Assembly: GCA_019120375.1 (NCBI GenBank)
Contig: DWVE01000062.1
Coordinates: 18,978-82,977 of the forward strand
DNA length: 64,000 nucleotides
Source of the DNA: Allofournierella_A excrementavium
Lineage (GTDB): Bacteria; Bacillota; Clostridia; Oscillospirales; Ruminococcaceae
Direction: 5' to 3'
Positions 1 through 7,992 of this stretch are shown in pieces. A model generated the notes under the pieces. The model was not told the DNA's origin and made no database searches. It saw only the letters and a list, made by a program, of their open reading frames with translations. Numbering within the stretch: the first letter of the stretch is position 1; each line of letters starts with the position of its first letter. Both the position numbers and the translations under genes were made by a program.

Positions 1-2
1 TC

Positions 3-1361
3 TGGAACGACGGCCCGGTGTTCGACATGACCTGCGGTACGCCGCTGTTCGCCTTTGCTCCCATGTCCGACGCGCCCTGCCGCTGCGATTTTGAGCAGGA
101 GGAAAAGGGCGTGCGCTACCGGCTGGTCCACGAGGCAGACCTTGCCCCCGGCGAAAGCTGTGCCGCCACGGTGTGGTGGGGCTTTGGCTACGAGGAGGTC
201 TCCGCCGCCACCAGCGCCAAGGAGATGCTGCGCCAGGGCTGGCAAACAGAGCTGGACCGCACCCTCGCCTGGCTGGCGCGACGCAGCGCCGACCTGGGAG
301 ACGAGGCCCTGACCCGCTGGTACAACACCAATCTGTTTTTTTGCATCCACTTCTCCACCGGCGTCACGCTGGACACCGAGGAGCTGGTGCTGGTCACCAG
401 CCGCAGCCCCCGCTACTATGTGAGCGCCGCCTATTGGGACCGTGACAGCCTGCTCTGGAGTTTCCCGGCCATCCTCCAGGCGGACCCGACGCTGGCAAGG
501 CGGATGCTGGACCATGTGTTCGGCCGCCAGCGGCGCAATCTGGGGGTGCACTCCCGCTTCATCGACGGCACTGTGCTGGAGCCGGGCTTTGAGCTGGACG
601 AGCTGATGGCCCCGGTGTTGGCGCTGGAGCGGTATGTGGCCGCCACCGGCGACCGGGCGGTGCTGCAAAAAGAGAACGTGCGTCAGGGCGTGGAGGAAAT
701 TTTGGGGAAGCTGGCGGCCTGCCGCCATCCCCAAACGGCCCTCTACGAGACCTTCCTCCAGCCCACCGACGACGAGCGGGTCCATCCCTATCTCACCTAC
801 GACAACGCTCTGGTCTGGCGAGCTCTGCGTGCGCTGGCCAGGCTTTTCCCGGAGCGGGCGGCCCTGGCCGAAGAGGCCGAGGCGGTGTGCCAGGCGGTGA
901 GGGAGCACTGTGTGAAAACGAACAGGGACGGCGCGCCCTATTTCGCCTGGAGCGTGGACCTTGCGGGAAACAGCGATGTGTACGACGAGCCGCCGGGAAG
1001 CCTGCAGTTGCTGGCCGAGCTGGGCTTTTGCGAAAAGGACGACCCGGTCTGGCAGAACACCGTGGCGATGATCCGCGCCCCGGAATACCGATACAGCTTT
1101 GCCGGCTGCCCCATTGCGGAGATAGGCTGCCCTCACGCGCCCCACCCCTGGCTGCTCAGTGTGGCCAACAGCCTGCTCTGCGGCAGGGTGGAGCAGAGCC
1201 TTGCCATCCTGCGCGCCTCGCCCATGGACAACGGCATCGCCTGCGAGAGCATTGATGAGGTGACCGGCGAGTGCACCACCGGCGAGGCCTTCGCCACCTG
1301 CGCGGGCTTTGTGTGCTATGCGCTGCGCCGGGCGTTGAAGGGAGGGGAAGAGGATGCGTGA
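3..1361 (+). CDS. Six-hairpin glycosidase (GH63/amylo-1,6-glucosidase-like), 5' truncated
   Basis: The reading frame is open to the left edge, so the true start lies outside the window. The visible ~450 residues look like the (alpha/alpha)6-barrel half of a glycosidase related to GH63 and glycogen-debranching glucosidases. Seen: a WDRDS motif with following helix pairs, an ExxFLQPTDDER segment and a C-terminal TGEAFATCAGF segment typical of such barrels. The stop overlaps the start of the next gene by 8 nt, implying translational coupling with the GH65 enzyme. It probably removes glucose or a related sugar from an oligosaccharide. Substrate is not determinable. Confidence 0.7.
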   Translation, partial: WNDGPVFDMTCGTPLFAFAPMSDAPCRCDFEQEEKGVRYRLVHEADLAPGESCAATVWWGFGYEEVSAATSAKEMLRQGWQTELDRTLAWLARRSADLGDEALTRWYNTNLFFCIHFSTGVTLDTEELVLVTSRSPRYYVSAAYWDRDSLLWSFPAILQADPTLARRMLDHVFGRQRRNLGVHSRFIDGTVLEPGFELDELMAPVLALERYVAATGDRAVLQKENVRQGVEEILGKLAACRHPQTALYETFLQPTDDERVHPYLTYDNALVWRALRALARLFPERAALAEEAEAVCQAVREHCVKTNRDGAPYFAWSVDLAGNSDVYDEPPGSLQLLAELGFCEKDDPVWQNTVAMIRAPEYRYSFAGCPIAEIGCPHAPHPWLLSVANSLLCGRVEQSLAILRASPMDNGIACESIDEVTGECTTGEAFATCAGFVCYALRRALKGGEEDA

Positions 1362-3501
1362 AGACATCCGTCTGGAGGACTGGCGCATTTGGGCAGACGG
1401 CCCCTTTCAGGACGATTTTCTGGAGAGTATCTTCTTCTGCGGCGGAGGCCGCATGGGCGTGCGGGGCTACGCCGCGGGGGACCCACGGCCCCGCCCGGTG
1501 CAGCAGGGGCTGTTCCTGGCGGGCATGTTCGATGAGATAAAGCCTGGCATCACCGACGTTATCCACCTGCCCACCCCGGTGTGGCATCACCTCACCGTGA
1601 ACGGCGAGGAACCTGCCTTTTGCGGCAGTGTGCGCCGTACCCTGGAACTGGACAAGGGCCTGCTCCGGCTGGAATACCGGCTCCAGGCGGCACAAGCGGC
1701 GCTGAAGGTGACCGAGGAGCGTTTTTTTGACCCCGAACGCCCGGCGCTGCTGGCCCAGCGACTGACGGTGGAGCCCCAGGCCCCGGCACGGCTGCGGCTG
1801 GAGAGCGGCATTTACTCCGCCAGCTGCAACTGCCCCGTGCCGGACGACCAGGTGAAGGAGAACACCGAGACGATGCAGCTGATGGAGGAGATGGAGCCGC
1901 GGTTTGAAGAAAACGCGCTCACCGGCCGTTGGCGCAGCCGCACCACAGGCCTGGAACTGCGCCAGGAACTGACCTTCCGGGTCAAAGGCGGCGCGGTGGC
2001 CGGCAGCTTTTGGCGCCCGGGCGAGGCGCTGGGCCTTGTCGTGGAAGGCGATGGCGGGCCGCTGGTGGTGGAAAAGACGGCGGCCCTGTTCACCAGCCGC
2101 GACAAGGACCCCCGCGTCGCCTCTGCTCCCGAAGAGGAGGGCTGGGAGGAACTGCTGGCGGCGGCGCAGCGCCATTGGGCCCGCCGCTGGCAGGTGATGG
2201 ACCTTCAGGTGGAAGGGGACGAGAACGCCCAGGCCGCCCTGCGCTATCTGGCCTATCAGCTCACCGCCAGCTGCAGCGGGAGAGACGACACGGTGAACAT
2301 CGGGGCGCGGGGACTCACCCACGCCCGCTATAAGGGCTGCTATTTCTGGGATACCGACCTCTTCATGCTGCCCTTCTTCCTCTATACCCAACCGGCGTCC
2401 GCCCGCAGTCTTGCCCAGTACCGGGTGAACTGCCTGCCTCAGGCCAAAGCCCACGCGAAGAAAATGAACGGCGCGGGGGCCCGCTACCCCTGGATGGCCT
2501 CCTTTGACGGCAGCGAGCAGTGCGAAAGCTGGGACATCGGGGCCAGCGAGGTGCACATCACCGCCGATGTGGCCTATGCGCTGGACCAGTACCTGCAGGC
2601 CACCGGCGACGAGTCTTTTGCCCCCGGCGCGCGGGAGGTGTTTGTGGAGACCGCCCGCTTCTGGCGCAGCCGCTACACTGCAGAGCCGGGCGCCGGGCGG
2701 GAGAACCTGCTGTTCTGCAAAGGACCGGATGAATACTGCGGCATCACCAGCAACAACCTGTTCACCGGCGAGATGGTGCGCCATAACCTGGACCTGGCCC
2801 TGGCGGCGGCAGAAACGCTGCGCCAAGAGGAGCCAGAGCGGTACGCCGCGCTAGGCCTCACGGAAAAGGAGACCGAAGGCTGGCGGAAACTGCGGGAGGC
2901 CATCCCCGTGCCTCGCGACCCGGCCACCGGGCGGCTTTGGCCGGACGACACCTTCCATCTGCTGGAACCGGTGGACCCGGCGGCGCTCAAAGAGGGGGAC
3001 GAGGCCAGCTATCACAAGGTATGTTTCGACCGCCTGCAGCGCTATCAGGTCATCAAACAGGCGGACACCCTTCTGCTGATGACCCGTCTGCCGGATCGGT
3101 TCACCGGGGAAGAGAAGAAAAACGCCTGGGAGGATTTTGAACCCAAGTGCCTGCACGATTCCACCCTCAGCTTTGCCAGTCACGCCCTCTTTGCCGCCCA
3201 GAATGGGTATGACGATGCTGCCTGGCGCTATTTTGAAAAGGCGTTGTATCTTGACCTGCGGGAGGTCATGGGCAACACCGGCAAGGAAGGACTGCATCTG
3301 GCGGGCCTGGGCGAGACCTGGCAGGCGGCGGTGTTTGGTTTCGCGGGCCTGCGTTTTGGGCCGCAGGGCCCCACCCTTTCGCCTCGGCTGCCCACAGGCT
3401 GGAAGTCACTGCGCTTCCGCTTTTATTGGCGCGGCCGCCTCTACGAGGCGCGGGCGGACCAAAAAAGCGGGGATGTTGTTCCCTGCGAAACGGACATCTG
3501 A
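1354..3501 (+). CDS. Glycoside hydrolase family 65 protein (disaccharide phosphorylase-like)
   Basis: A 715-residue protein with GH65 architecture: an N-terminal beta-sandwich to about residue 270, a linker, an (alpha/alpha)6 barrel and a short C-terminal beta domain. Seen: YFWDTDLFMLPF, then GPDEYCGITSNN near residue 458, where GH65 enzymes carry the general-acid Glu, then LHDSTLSFASHA and EGLHLAGLGETWQA near the end of the barrel. Family members phosphorolyse maltose, trehalose, kojibiose, nigerose or related alpha-glucosides, and a few hydrolyse them. The exact disaccharide cannot be read from the sequence. The start follows GGAGGGGAAGAGG and overlaps the preceding glycosidase, so the pair is likely one sugar-processing operon. 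Confidence 0.85.
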   Translation: MREDIRLEDWRIWADGPFQDDFLESIFFCGGGRMGVRGYAAGDPRPRPVQQGLFLAGMFDEIKPGITDVIHLPTPVWHHLTVNGEEPAFCGSVRRTLELDKGLLRLEYRLQAAQAALKVTEERFFDPERPALLAQRLTVEPQAPARLRLESGIYSASCNCPVPDDQVKENTETMQLMEEMEPRFEENALTGRWRSRTTGLELRQELTFRVKGGAVAGSFWRPGEALGLVVEGDGGPLVVEKTAALFTSRDKDPRVASAPEEEGWEELLAAAQRHWARRWQVMDLQVEGDENAQAALRYLAYQLTASCSGRDDTVNIGARGLTHARYKGCYFWDTDLFMLPFFLYTQPASARSLAQYRVNCLPQAKAHAKKMNGAGARYPWMASFDGSEQCESWDIGASEVHITADVAYALDQYLQATGDESFAPGAREVFVETARFWRSRYTAEPGAGRENLLFCKGPDEYCGITSNNLFTGEMVRHNLDLALAAAETLRQEEPERYAALGLTEKETEGWRKLREAIPVPRDPATGRLWPDDTFHLLEPVDPAALKEGDEASYHKVCFDRLQRYQVIKQADTLLLMTRLPDRFTGEEKKNAWEDFEPKCLHDSTLSFASHALFAAQNGYDDAAWRYFEKALYLDLREVMGNTGKEGLHLAGLGETWQAAVFGFAGLRFGPQGPTLSPRLPTGWKSLRFRFYWRGRLYEARADQKSGDVVPCETDI

Positions 3502-3504
3502 ACA

Positions 3505-3549
3505 AAAAGCGCGGGGCCGAGCAACCATTCTGCTCGGCCCCGCGCTTTT
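3505..3549. terminator. Bidirectional intrinsic terminator
   Basis: A 19-bp perfect stem (3505-3523 with 3531-3549) has a 7-nt loop, with A-run and T-run flanks on both strands. It sits between the convergent GH65 and SDR genes and can serve both. Confidence 0.9.
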
Positions 3550-3569
3550 AGTAATGCGGGCCTGTCGTT

Positions 3570-4469
3570 TCAAATCTGCTTTTGCAGCTGCTTTTGGAAG
3601 AATTTCGTGTTGTAGAGCTTCAGCGCAACCGGAACATTCAGCCGGCTCTTTTTGTAGCCCAGAACGATCTGGCAGTTGTTGGCCATGTCCACGATCAGCA
3701 GCTGGCCGGAGACGAACCGGGCCATGGGCGAGTTCAAAAACAGCAGAGGCTCGGCCATCTCGGCGGGGGTGGCAAGACGGCCGGCGGTGCCGTTTTCCCG
3801 CAGAAGGGCCTCTTTGCCGCCCGCCATCTTCTCGAATTCCTGCTTCATGCCGGTGTCGGTGGAGCCGGGCAGCACCGCGTTCACGCGGATGCCGCGGGAC
3901 GCCAGTTCCACCGCCTTTTTGTTGGTGTAGTAGTTCATTGCCCGCTTGGAGAGCGAGTAGGCCATGATGCCGACGCCGTTTTTGGGGGCGACCTTCTTCA
4001 TGAAGGCGGTCATCTCTTCCCAGGTGGAGCAGTCCATCACCGCGCGGTACTCCTTCTGCCACTTTTCCCACATCAGGCCGCCGGTGGAGGTGACATAGGC
4101 GATGGCGTCGCCCGCCTCCATCCGCTTTTCCAGATAGGCTTCGGTGATGTATTTGTTGGCGCTGAAGTTCACGGTGAAGGTGGTCCACCAGTCGGTCTTC
4201 GCGCCGGACAGGCCCGCCACGCCGAAGAAGCAGTGAATGCGCGCGGGCAGCAGGGAAAAGGCGTGGTCAATGCTCGCCTTGTCGGCCAGGTCGGTGGGGA
4301 TGAACTGTGCCATGCCCTCAGGCAGATATTCGTTGCGGTCCAGCCCGTAGACCACAGCGCCCTGGGCGATCAGCATCTCGCACACCGACCGCCCGATGCC
4401 GCTGGCAGAGCCGGTCACAACACACACCTTGCCTGCGTAATCCATCAAGTCCGTCCCATTTTCGCTCAT
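3570..4469 (-). CDS. Short-chain dehydrogenase/reductase (SDR), hydroxysteroid-dehydrogenase-like
   Basis: A 299-residue classical SDR that oxidises or reduces an alcohol/ketone with NAD(P)H. Seen: the TGSASGIG cofactor motif near residue 20, a TST segment with the catalytic Ser, YSLSK (catalytic Tyr and Lys) near residue 175, and a PGSTDTGM segment after it. The long insertion between Ser and Tyr recalls 3-alpha-hydroxysteroid/carbonyl reductase-type SDRs, but the substrate is inference only. The C-terminus extends about 30 basic residues past the usual end. It is divergent from a TetR gene, with a palindrome 20 bp upstream of its start, so TetR control is likely. A start at residue 9 is possible. 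Confidence 0.85.
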   Translation of the reverse strand: MSENGTDLMDYAGKVCVVTGSASGIGRSVCEMLIAQGAVVYGLDRNEYLPEGMAQFIPTDLADKASIDHAFSLLPARIHCFFGVAGLSGAKTDWWTTFTVNFSANKYITEAYLEKRMEAGDAIAYVTSTGGLMWEKWQKEYRAVMDCSTWEEMTAFMKKVAPKNGVGIMAYSLSKRAMNYYTNKKAVELASRGIRVNAVLPGSTDTGMKQEFEKMAGGKEALLRENGTAGRLATPAEMAEPLLFLNSPMARFVSGQLLIVDMANNCQIVLGYKKSRLNVPVALKLYNTKFFQKQLQKQI

Positions 4470-4488
4470 GTTCGATTCTCCCTTTCAG

Positions 4489-4502
4489 TAGACATTTGTC
4501 TA
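4489..4502. promoter_or_regulatory. TetR-type operator TAGACA-TT-TGTCTA
   Basis: The 14-bp inverted repeat has perfect 6-bp arms. It lies between the divergent SDR and TetR genes, overlaps the -35 of the TetR promoter and is 20 bp from the SDR start. Binding there would repress both directions, the usual TetR arrangement. Confidence 0.7.
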
Positions 4503-4524
4503 TATTGTGGAAAAATTATATAAT
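4496..4524 (+). promoter_or_regulatory. Sigma-A promoter of the TetR gene
   Basis: TTGTCT (4496-4501), a 17-bp spacer, then TATAAT (4519-4524). The operator at 4489-4502 covers the -35. Confidence 0.75.
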
Positions 4525-4585
4525 GAAAAAAGGGCCGCGTAAAGCGCCCGGAAGGCAAATGAAACAGAATGGGGGAAACTGGCTC

Positions 4586-5098
4586 ATGGCCAAAAGCAGG
4601 GTGCAGGAATACATCACCGGCGCAATGTTCGAGCTGCTGGAGAAAAAGGACTATACTCACATCACCGTGCAGGATCTGGTGGACCGGGCCGGAGTGTGCC
4701 GCGCCTCGTTCTACCGCAACTATTTCACCATGGACGAGGTGATCGACCGCTTCCTGGACGGAGTGTTCACTGAGGCCTATCCCCGGGAGGCCATGTCCCC
4801 GGCCAATGTGGAGGAGTGCATCCGGCATTTTTTCAAAACGGCCTTGAAGTACCGCCGGCAGCTGCGGGTGCTTCTGCGGCGGGGCCTGCTGGACCGGGTG
4901 AGCGTGGCGTTCTACCGCCAGACGCTGGAGCAGATCCGCCATCTGCAGGTGCTGAACAACAAATACCAGCCCTACTTCTTTTCGGGCGCGTCCGCCGCCA
5001 TGCTCTGCGCCTGGGTGGAAAACGATTTCGCCGAATCTCCCGAAGAGATGGCCCGCATTTTCATGGGATCGCTGCGGGGCTATATGGAACTGGCATAA
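4586..5098 (+). CDS. TetR/AcrR family transcriptional regulator
   Basis: About 170 residues. The N-terminal HTH reads ITVQDLVDRAGVCRASFYRNY near residues 20-40, followed by an all-helical ligand domain. I chose the ATG at 4586 because GGGGGAA lies 8 nt upstream and the protein then begins MAKSRVQEYI as TetR proteins do. In-frame ATGs at 4523 and 4559 would add a basic, unconserved tail. Its operator and promoter are visible just upstream. The likely target is the divergent SDR gene. The ligand is unknown. Confidence 0.85.
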   Translation: MAKSRVQEYITGAMFELLEKKDYTHITVQDLVDRAGVCRASFYRNYFTMDEVIDRFLDGVFTEAYPREAMSPANVEECIRHFFKTALKYRRQLRVLLRRGLLDRVSVAFYRQTLEQIRHLQVLNNKYQPYFFSGASAAMLCAWVENDFAESPEEMARIFMGSLRGYMELA

Positions 5099-5191
5099 AA
5101 CAAACAGCGCCCCCGGCAGCAAACGCTGCGCAGCGCGCGGTGAAAGGCAAAGGCGCAGCCGCCCGGCGGGCAGGAAACCTGACCCTCTTTT

Positions 5192-5220
5192 TTGCCGCCC
5201 TTGAACGAATGTGTTAAAAT
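5192..5220 (+). promoter_or_regulatory. Promoter of the zinc alcohol dehydrogenase gene
   Basis: TTGCCG (5192-5197), 17-bp spacer, TAAAAT (5215-5220), about 60 bp before the start codon. Confidence 0.5.
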
Positions 5221-5278
5221 GGATGTAACAGCGCAGGGGACGCGGCAAGGCGGCCCCGAAGAAAGGGAAGGGAACATC

Positions 5279-6316
5279 ATGCTGGCATATACATATGTGG
5301 AAAAGGGCAGGTTCGAGCTGCTGGAAAAACCGAAGCCGGTCCTGCAGGACGAGCGGGACGCCATCGTGAAGGTGACGCTGGCCAGCATCTGCTCCAGCGA
5401 CCTGCACATCAAGCACGGCAGCGTGCCCCGCGCGGTGCCCGGCATCACCGTGGGCCATGAGATGGTGGGCGTGGTGGAGCAGGTGGGCGCCGCCGTGACC
5501 ACCGTGAAGCCCGGCGACCGGGTGACGGTGAATGTGGAGACCTTCTGCGGCGAGTGCTATTTCTGCCGCCACGGCTGGGTGAACAACTGCACCGACCCGA
5601 ACGGCGGCTGGGCCCTGGGCTGCCGCATCGACGGCGGCCAGGCCGAGTATGTGCGGGTGCCCTATGCGGACCAGGGGCTGAACAAGATCCCGGACGAGGT
5701 GAGCGACCGGCAGGCGCTGTTCGTGGGCGACGTGCTGGCCACCGGCTACTGGGCGGCGCGCATCTCCGAGATACAGCCCGAGGACGCGGTGCTCATCATC
5801 GGCGCGGGGCCCACCGGCCTGTGCACCCTTCAGTGCGTGCTGCTGCACCGGCCCCGGCGGGTCATCGTCTGCGATGTGGACGAGAGCCGCCTTGCCTTCG
5901 TGCGCGCCCACTGGCCCGATGTGCTGACCGCCGCCCCCGAGGGCCTCAGGGAGTTCGTGCTGGCGCACAGCGACCACGGCGGCGCCGATGTGGTGCTGGA
6001 AGTGGCGGGCAGCGACGCAACCTTCCGCATGGCGTGGGACTGCGCGCGCCCCAACGCCATCGTCACGGTGGTGGCCCTCTACGACGGGCCGCAGGTGCTG
6101 CCTTTGCCCGAGATGTACGGCAAAAACCTCATCTTCAAGACCGGCGGCGTGGACGGCTGCGACTGCGAAGAGACCCTGTGCCTCATCGCGGAAGGCAAGA
6201 TCGACACCACCCCGCTCATCACCCACACCTATCCCCTGAAGGACATCGCCGCGGCCTACGACCTGTTTGAAAACAGGCGGGACGGCGTTATCAAAGTGGC
6301 GGTTTCCATCGGCTGA
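5279..6316 (+). CDS. Zinc-dependent medium-chain alcohol dehydrogenase
   Basis: A 345-residue MDR-family dehydrogenase. Seen: ICSSDLH near residue 37 (first catalytic zinc Cys), GHEMVG near 60 (catalytic zinc His), CGECYFCRHGWVNNC near 90-104 (four structural-zinc Cys), and GAGPTGL near 172 opening the NAD(P) Rossmann fold. The pattern resembles threonine/polyol dehydrogenases; the substrate is not assignable. The ATG at 5279 is preceded by GAAAGGGAAGGG. The gene is monocistronic, between its own promoter and a strong terminator. It starts about 180 bp after the TetR gene, so it could belong to the same regulon as the SDR. Confidence 0.85.
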   Translation: MLAYTYVEKGRFELLEKPKPVLQDERDAIVKVTLASICSSDLHIKHGSVPRAVPGITVGHEMVGVVEQVGAAVTTVKPGDRVTVNVETFCGECYFCRHGWVNNCTDPNGGWALGCRIDGGQAEYVRVPYADQGLNKIPDEVSDRQALFVGDVLATGYWAARISEIQPEDAVLIIGAGPTGLCTLQCVLLHRPRRVIVCDVDESRLAFVRAHWPDVLTAAPEGLREFVLAHSDHGGADVVLEVAGSDATFRMAWDCARPNAIVTVVALYDGPQVLPLPEMYGKNLIFKTGGVDGCDCEETLCLIAEGKIDTTPLITHTYPLKDIAAAYDLFENRRDGVIKVAVSIG

Positions 6317-6337
6317 ACGGCACTGTGAAAAACAAAG

Positions 6338-6371
6338 GAGGCGGCCCCGCGCCATGGCGCGGGGCCGCCTC
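6338..6371. terminator. Bidirectional terminator, 16-bp perfect stem
   Basis: 6338-6353 pairs perfectly with 6356-6371 around a central AT and is followed by TCTTTTT. It separates the convergent alcohol dehydrogenase and yggS genes. Confidence 0.85.
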
Positions 6372-6399
6372 TCTTTTTGCTTTGTGGTCCGGGCCTGTC

Positions 6400-7116
6400 T
6401 CACGGGCGGCTGCCGTAGTCCCGGGGGCCGTAGATGGCCGTGCCGATGCGCACGATGGTGGCCCCTTCCAGGATGGCGGCCTCAAAGTCGCCGCTCATGC
6501 CCATGGAGAGGGTGTCCGGCAGGGCCGTCTGGTAGTGCTTTTCCTGCAGGCGGGTCAGCAGGCCGCGCATCTCGGCAAAAAAGGCGCGGGTCTCGTCGGG
6601 GGTGGCCCCGGCGGGCGGAATAGCCATCAGGCCCCGCAGCCGAAGGTTCGCCGCCGCCTCGGCGGCCTCCGCCAGGGACCACAGCCCCTCGGGGGCGACG
6701 CCGCTCTTGCTGGCCTCGGCGCCGATGTTGATCTCGATGAGGATGTCCTGGGTCAGCCCCAGCCGGGCGGCGGCAGCGTCCACCTTGCGCAGCAGGTGCT
6801 CGCTGTCCACGCTCTCGATCATGGAGACGCGGCCCACCACCTTGTTCACCTTGTTGGTCTGCAAATGGCCGATGAAGTGGCTGGGCTTGCCAAAGTAAGC
6901 CCCCGCGTCGCTCTTTTCCGTCAGCTCCTGCTCGTGGTTCTCACCGAACAGGTCGATGTCCAGCAGGGCGCTCTCCCGCACCTCCTCCACCGTGTGGGTC
7001 TTGCAGGCGGCGCACAGCAGCACATCCGCCGGGTCACGCCCCGCGGCGCGGGCCGCCTGCGCCATGCGGGCGCGGATGCCCTCTACCGCACGGGCCATCT
7101 GTTCCTTCGTTGCCAT
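6400..7116 (-). CDS. yggS: YggS-family PLP homeostasis protein
   Basis: A 238-residue PLP-binding protein of the YggS/PROSC family, which buffers pyridoxal phosphate and affects amino- and keto-acid pools. Seen: ACKTH near residue 37 (PLP lysine), FGEN, HFIGHLQTNK and near the C-terminus LSMGMSGDFEAAI followed by VRIGTAIYGPR, all family hallmarks. The start at 7116 follows GGAAAGAGG; in-frame upstream codons lack conservation. It lies 35 bp downstream of the UPF0340 gene on the same strand and probably shares its promoter. Confidence 0.93.
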   Translation of the reverse strand: MATKEQMARAVEGIRARMAQAARAAGRDPADVLLCAACKTHTVEEVRESALLDIDLFGENHEQELTEKSDAGAYFGKPSHFIGHLQTNKVNKVVGRVSMIESVDSEHLLRKVDAAAARLGLTQDILIEINIGAEASKSGVAPEGLWSLAEAAEAAANLRLRGLMAIPPAGATPDETRAFFAEMRGLLTRLQEKHYQTALPDTLSMGMSGDFEAAILEGATIVRIGTAIYGPRDYGSRP

Positions 7117-7151
7117 TGAAAAAACCTCTTTCCCACAGTCCTTCTTCGGGG

Positions 7152-7709
7152 TCACATTTGCTGATAGACGGCGCGCTCGCCGCCGATATACTTGGGCCGG
7201 CAGCGGGCGCACAGAAAATGCGCCTTGCCGATGTGGTCAAAGCTCAGCCGCACCGGCACCGCCACCCGGCGCAGATGCATGCCGATCAGTGTGCCGCCGA
7301 TGTCCAGCCCGGCTCCGGCGCGTATCTCCTCCACCAGCACCGGGTCGGTGAACGCCTGCCAGCAGTTGGTGGCCCAGCTGCCGCCGGCGTGGGGCTGGGG
7401 CACGGCGCTGACCTCTTCATAGCCGTATTTCTCCGCCGCGGCCCGCTCCAGCACCAGGGCCCGGTTCAGATGCTCGCAGCACTGGGCGGCGAGCCAGAGC
7501 CCCCGCGCCTGCACGGCGGGCAGCACGCCCTCCAGCACGGCCCGGGCCGCCTCCATGCTGCTGTCCTTGCCGATGTGGCCGCCCACGATCTCGCTGCTGG
7601 AACAGCCCACCACAAAAATGTCGCCGGGCTTCAAATCAGCGGCGTCCAGAAGTTCCTCCGCCGCGGCGCGCGCCTGGCGGGTGATCTCGCAAAGCATTTC
7701 CTGTTCCAT
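7152..7709 (-). CDS. UPF0340/TIGR01440 family protein
   Basis: A 185-residue member of the conserved Firmicutes family UPF0340 (DUF436), function not established. Seen: the segment GCSSSEIVGGHIGKDSS near residue 35, AAQCCEHLNRALV, PQPHAGGSWA, and the ending GLDIGGTLIGMHL followed by HIGKAHFLCARCRPKYIGG. The start ATG at 7709 follows AAAGGGAGG. Promoter TTGACA-N17-TATGCT is visible upstream. It leads a two-gene unit with yggS. Confidence 0.88.
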   Translation of the reverse strand: MEQEMLCEITRQARAAAEELLDAADLKPGDIFVVGCSSSEIVGGHIGKDSSMEAARAVLEGVLPAVQARGLWLAAQCCEHLNRALVLERAAAEKYGYEEVSAVPQPHAGGSWATNCWQAFTDPVLVEEIRAGAGLDIGGTLIGMHLRRVAVPVRLSFDHIGKAHFLCARCRPKYIGGERAVYQQM

Positions 7710-7788
7710 GCGAATGCCTCCCTTTCCCTCAAAAGTCCCTCCGGGGCGGCCGGCGCCCGCCGGCCGTCCTCTTTTTTGCTGTGAATAC

Positions 7789-7817
7789 AGCATAGCATCG
7801 CGGCCGGGGCATGTCAA
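7789..7817 (-). promoter_or_regulatory. Promoter of UPF0340-yggS
   Basis: On the minus strand TTGACA (complement of 7812-7817), 17-bp spacer, TATGCT (complement of 7789-7794). This is a near-consensus promoter divergent from the frl-like operon. Confidence 0.75.
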
Positions 7818-7919
7818 ATCAAGCCTCCCTTTATATATATGTACAGCCGCCGCGGCGGCCTTTCCGGCAATTGAACAGAACGGACAAAAAACCGCCCGCA
7901 AACTTGTACAGTTTTTAAC

Positions 7920-7949
7920 TTGTATTATAACGTTATATTATGATATTAT
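7920..7949 (+). promoter_or_regulatory. Candidate promoter of the frl-like operon
   Basis: TTGTAT (7920-7925), 18-bp spacer, TATTAT (7944-7949). The palindromic operator at 7926-7937 lies in the spacer, so repression by promoter occlusion is expected. Other -10 choices exist in this AT-rich stretch. Confidence 0.5.
7926..7937. promoter_or_regulatory. Operator TATAACGTTATA, copy 1 (proposed GntR site)
   Basis: A perfect 12-bp palindrome that recurs before the YfcC gene and, with one end base changed, before the BtpA gene. The GntR gene at 16030-16770 lies among these three units. Confidence 0.65.
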
Positions 7950-7992
7950 GAGTTTGGAAAAATTACCACGGAGGAAAGGTGAGGTTTTGGAC

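Noticed and set aside
1156..2826. Long antisense ORF opposite the GH65 gene (also 4466-6403, 7963-9600, 17660-19591, 28161-30749, 40552-43806 on the minus strand)
   Set aside because: They lie opposite well-supported genes, have no family motifs or ribosome sites, and arise from the high third-position GC of the real genes.
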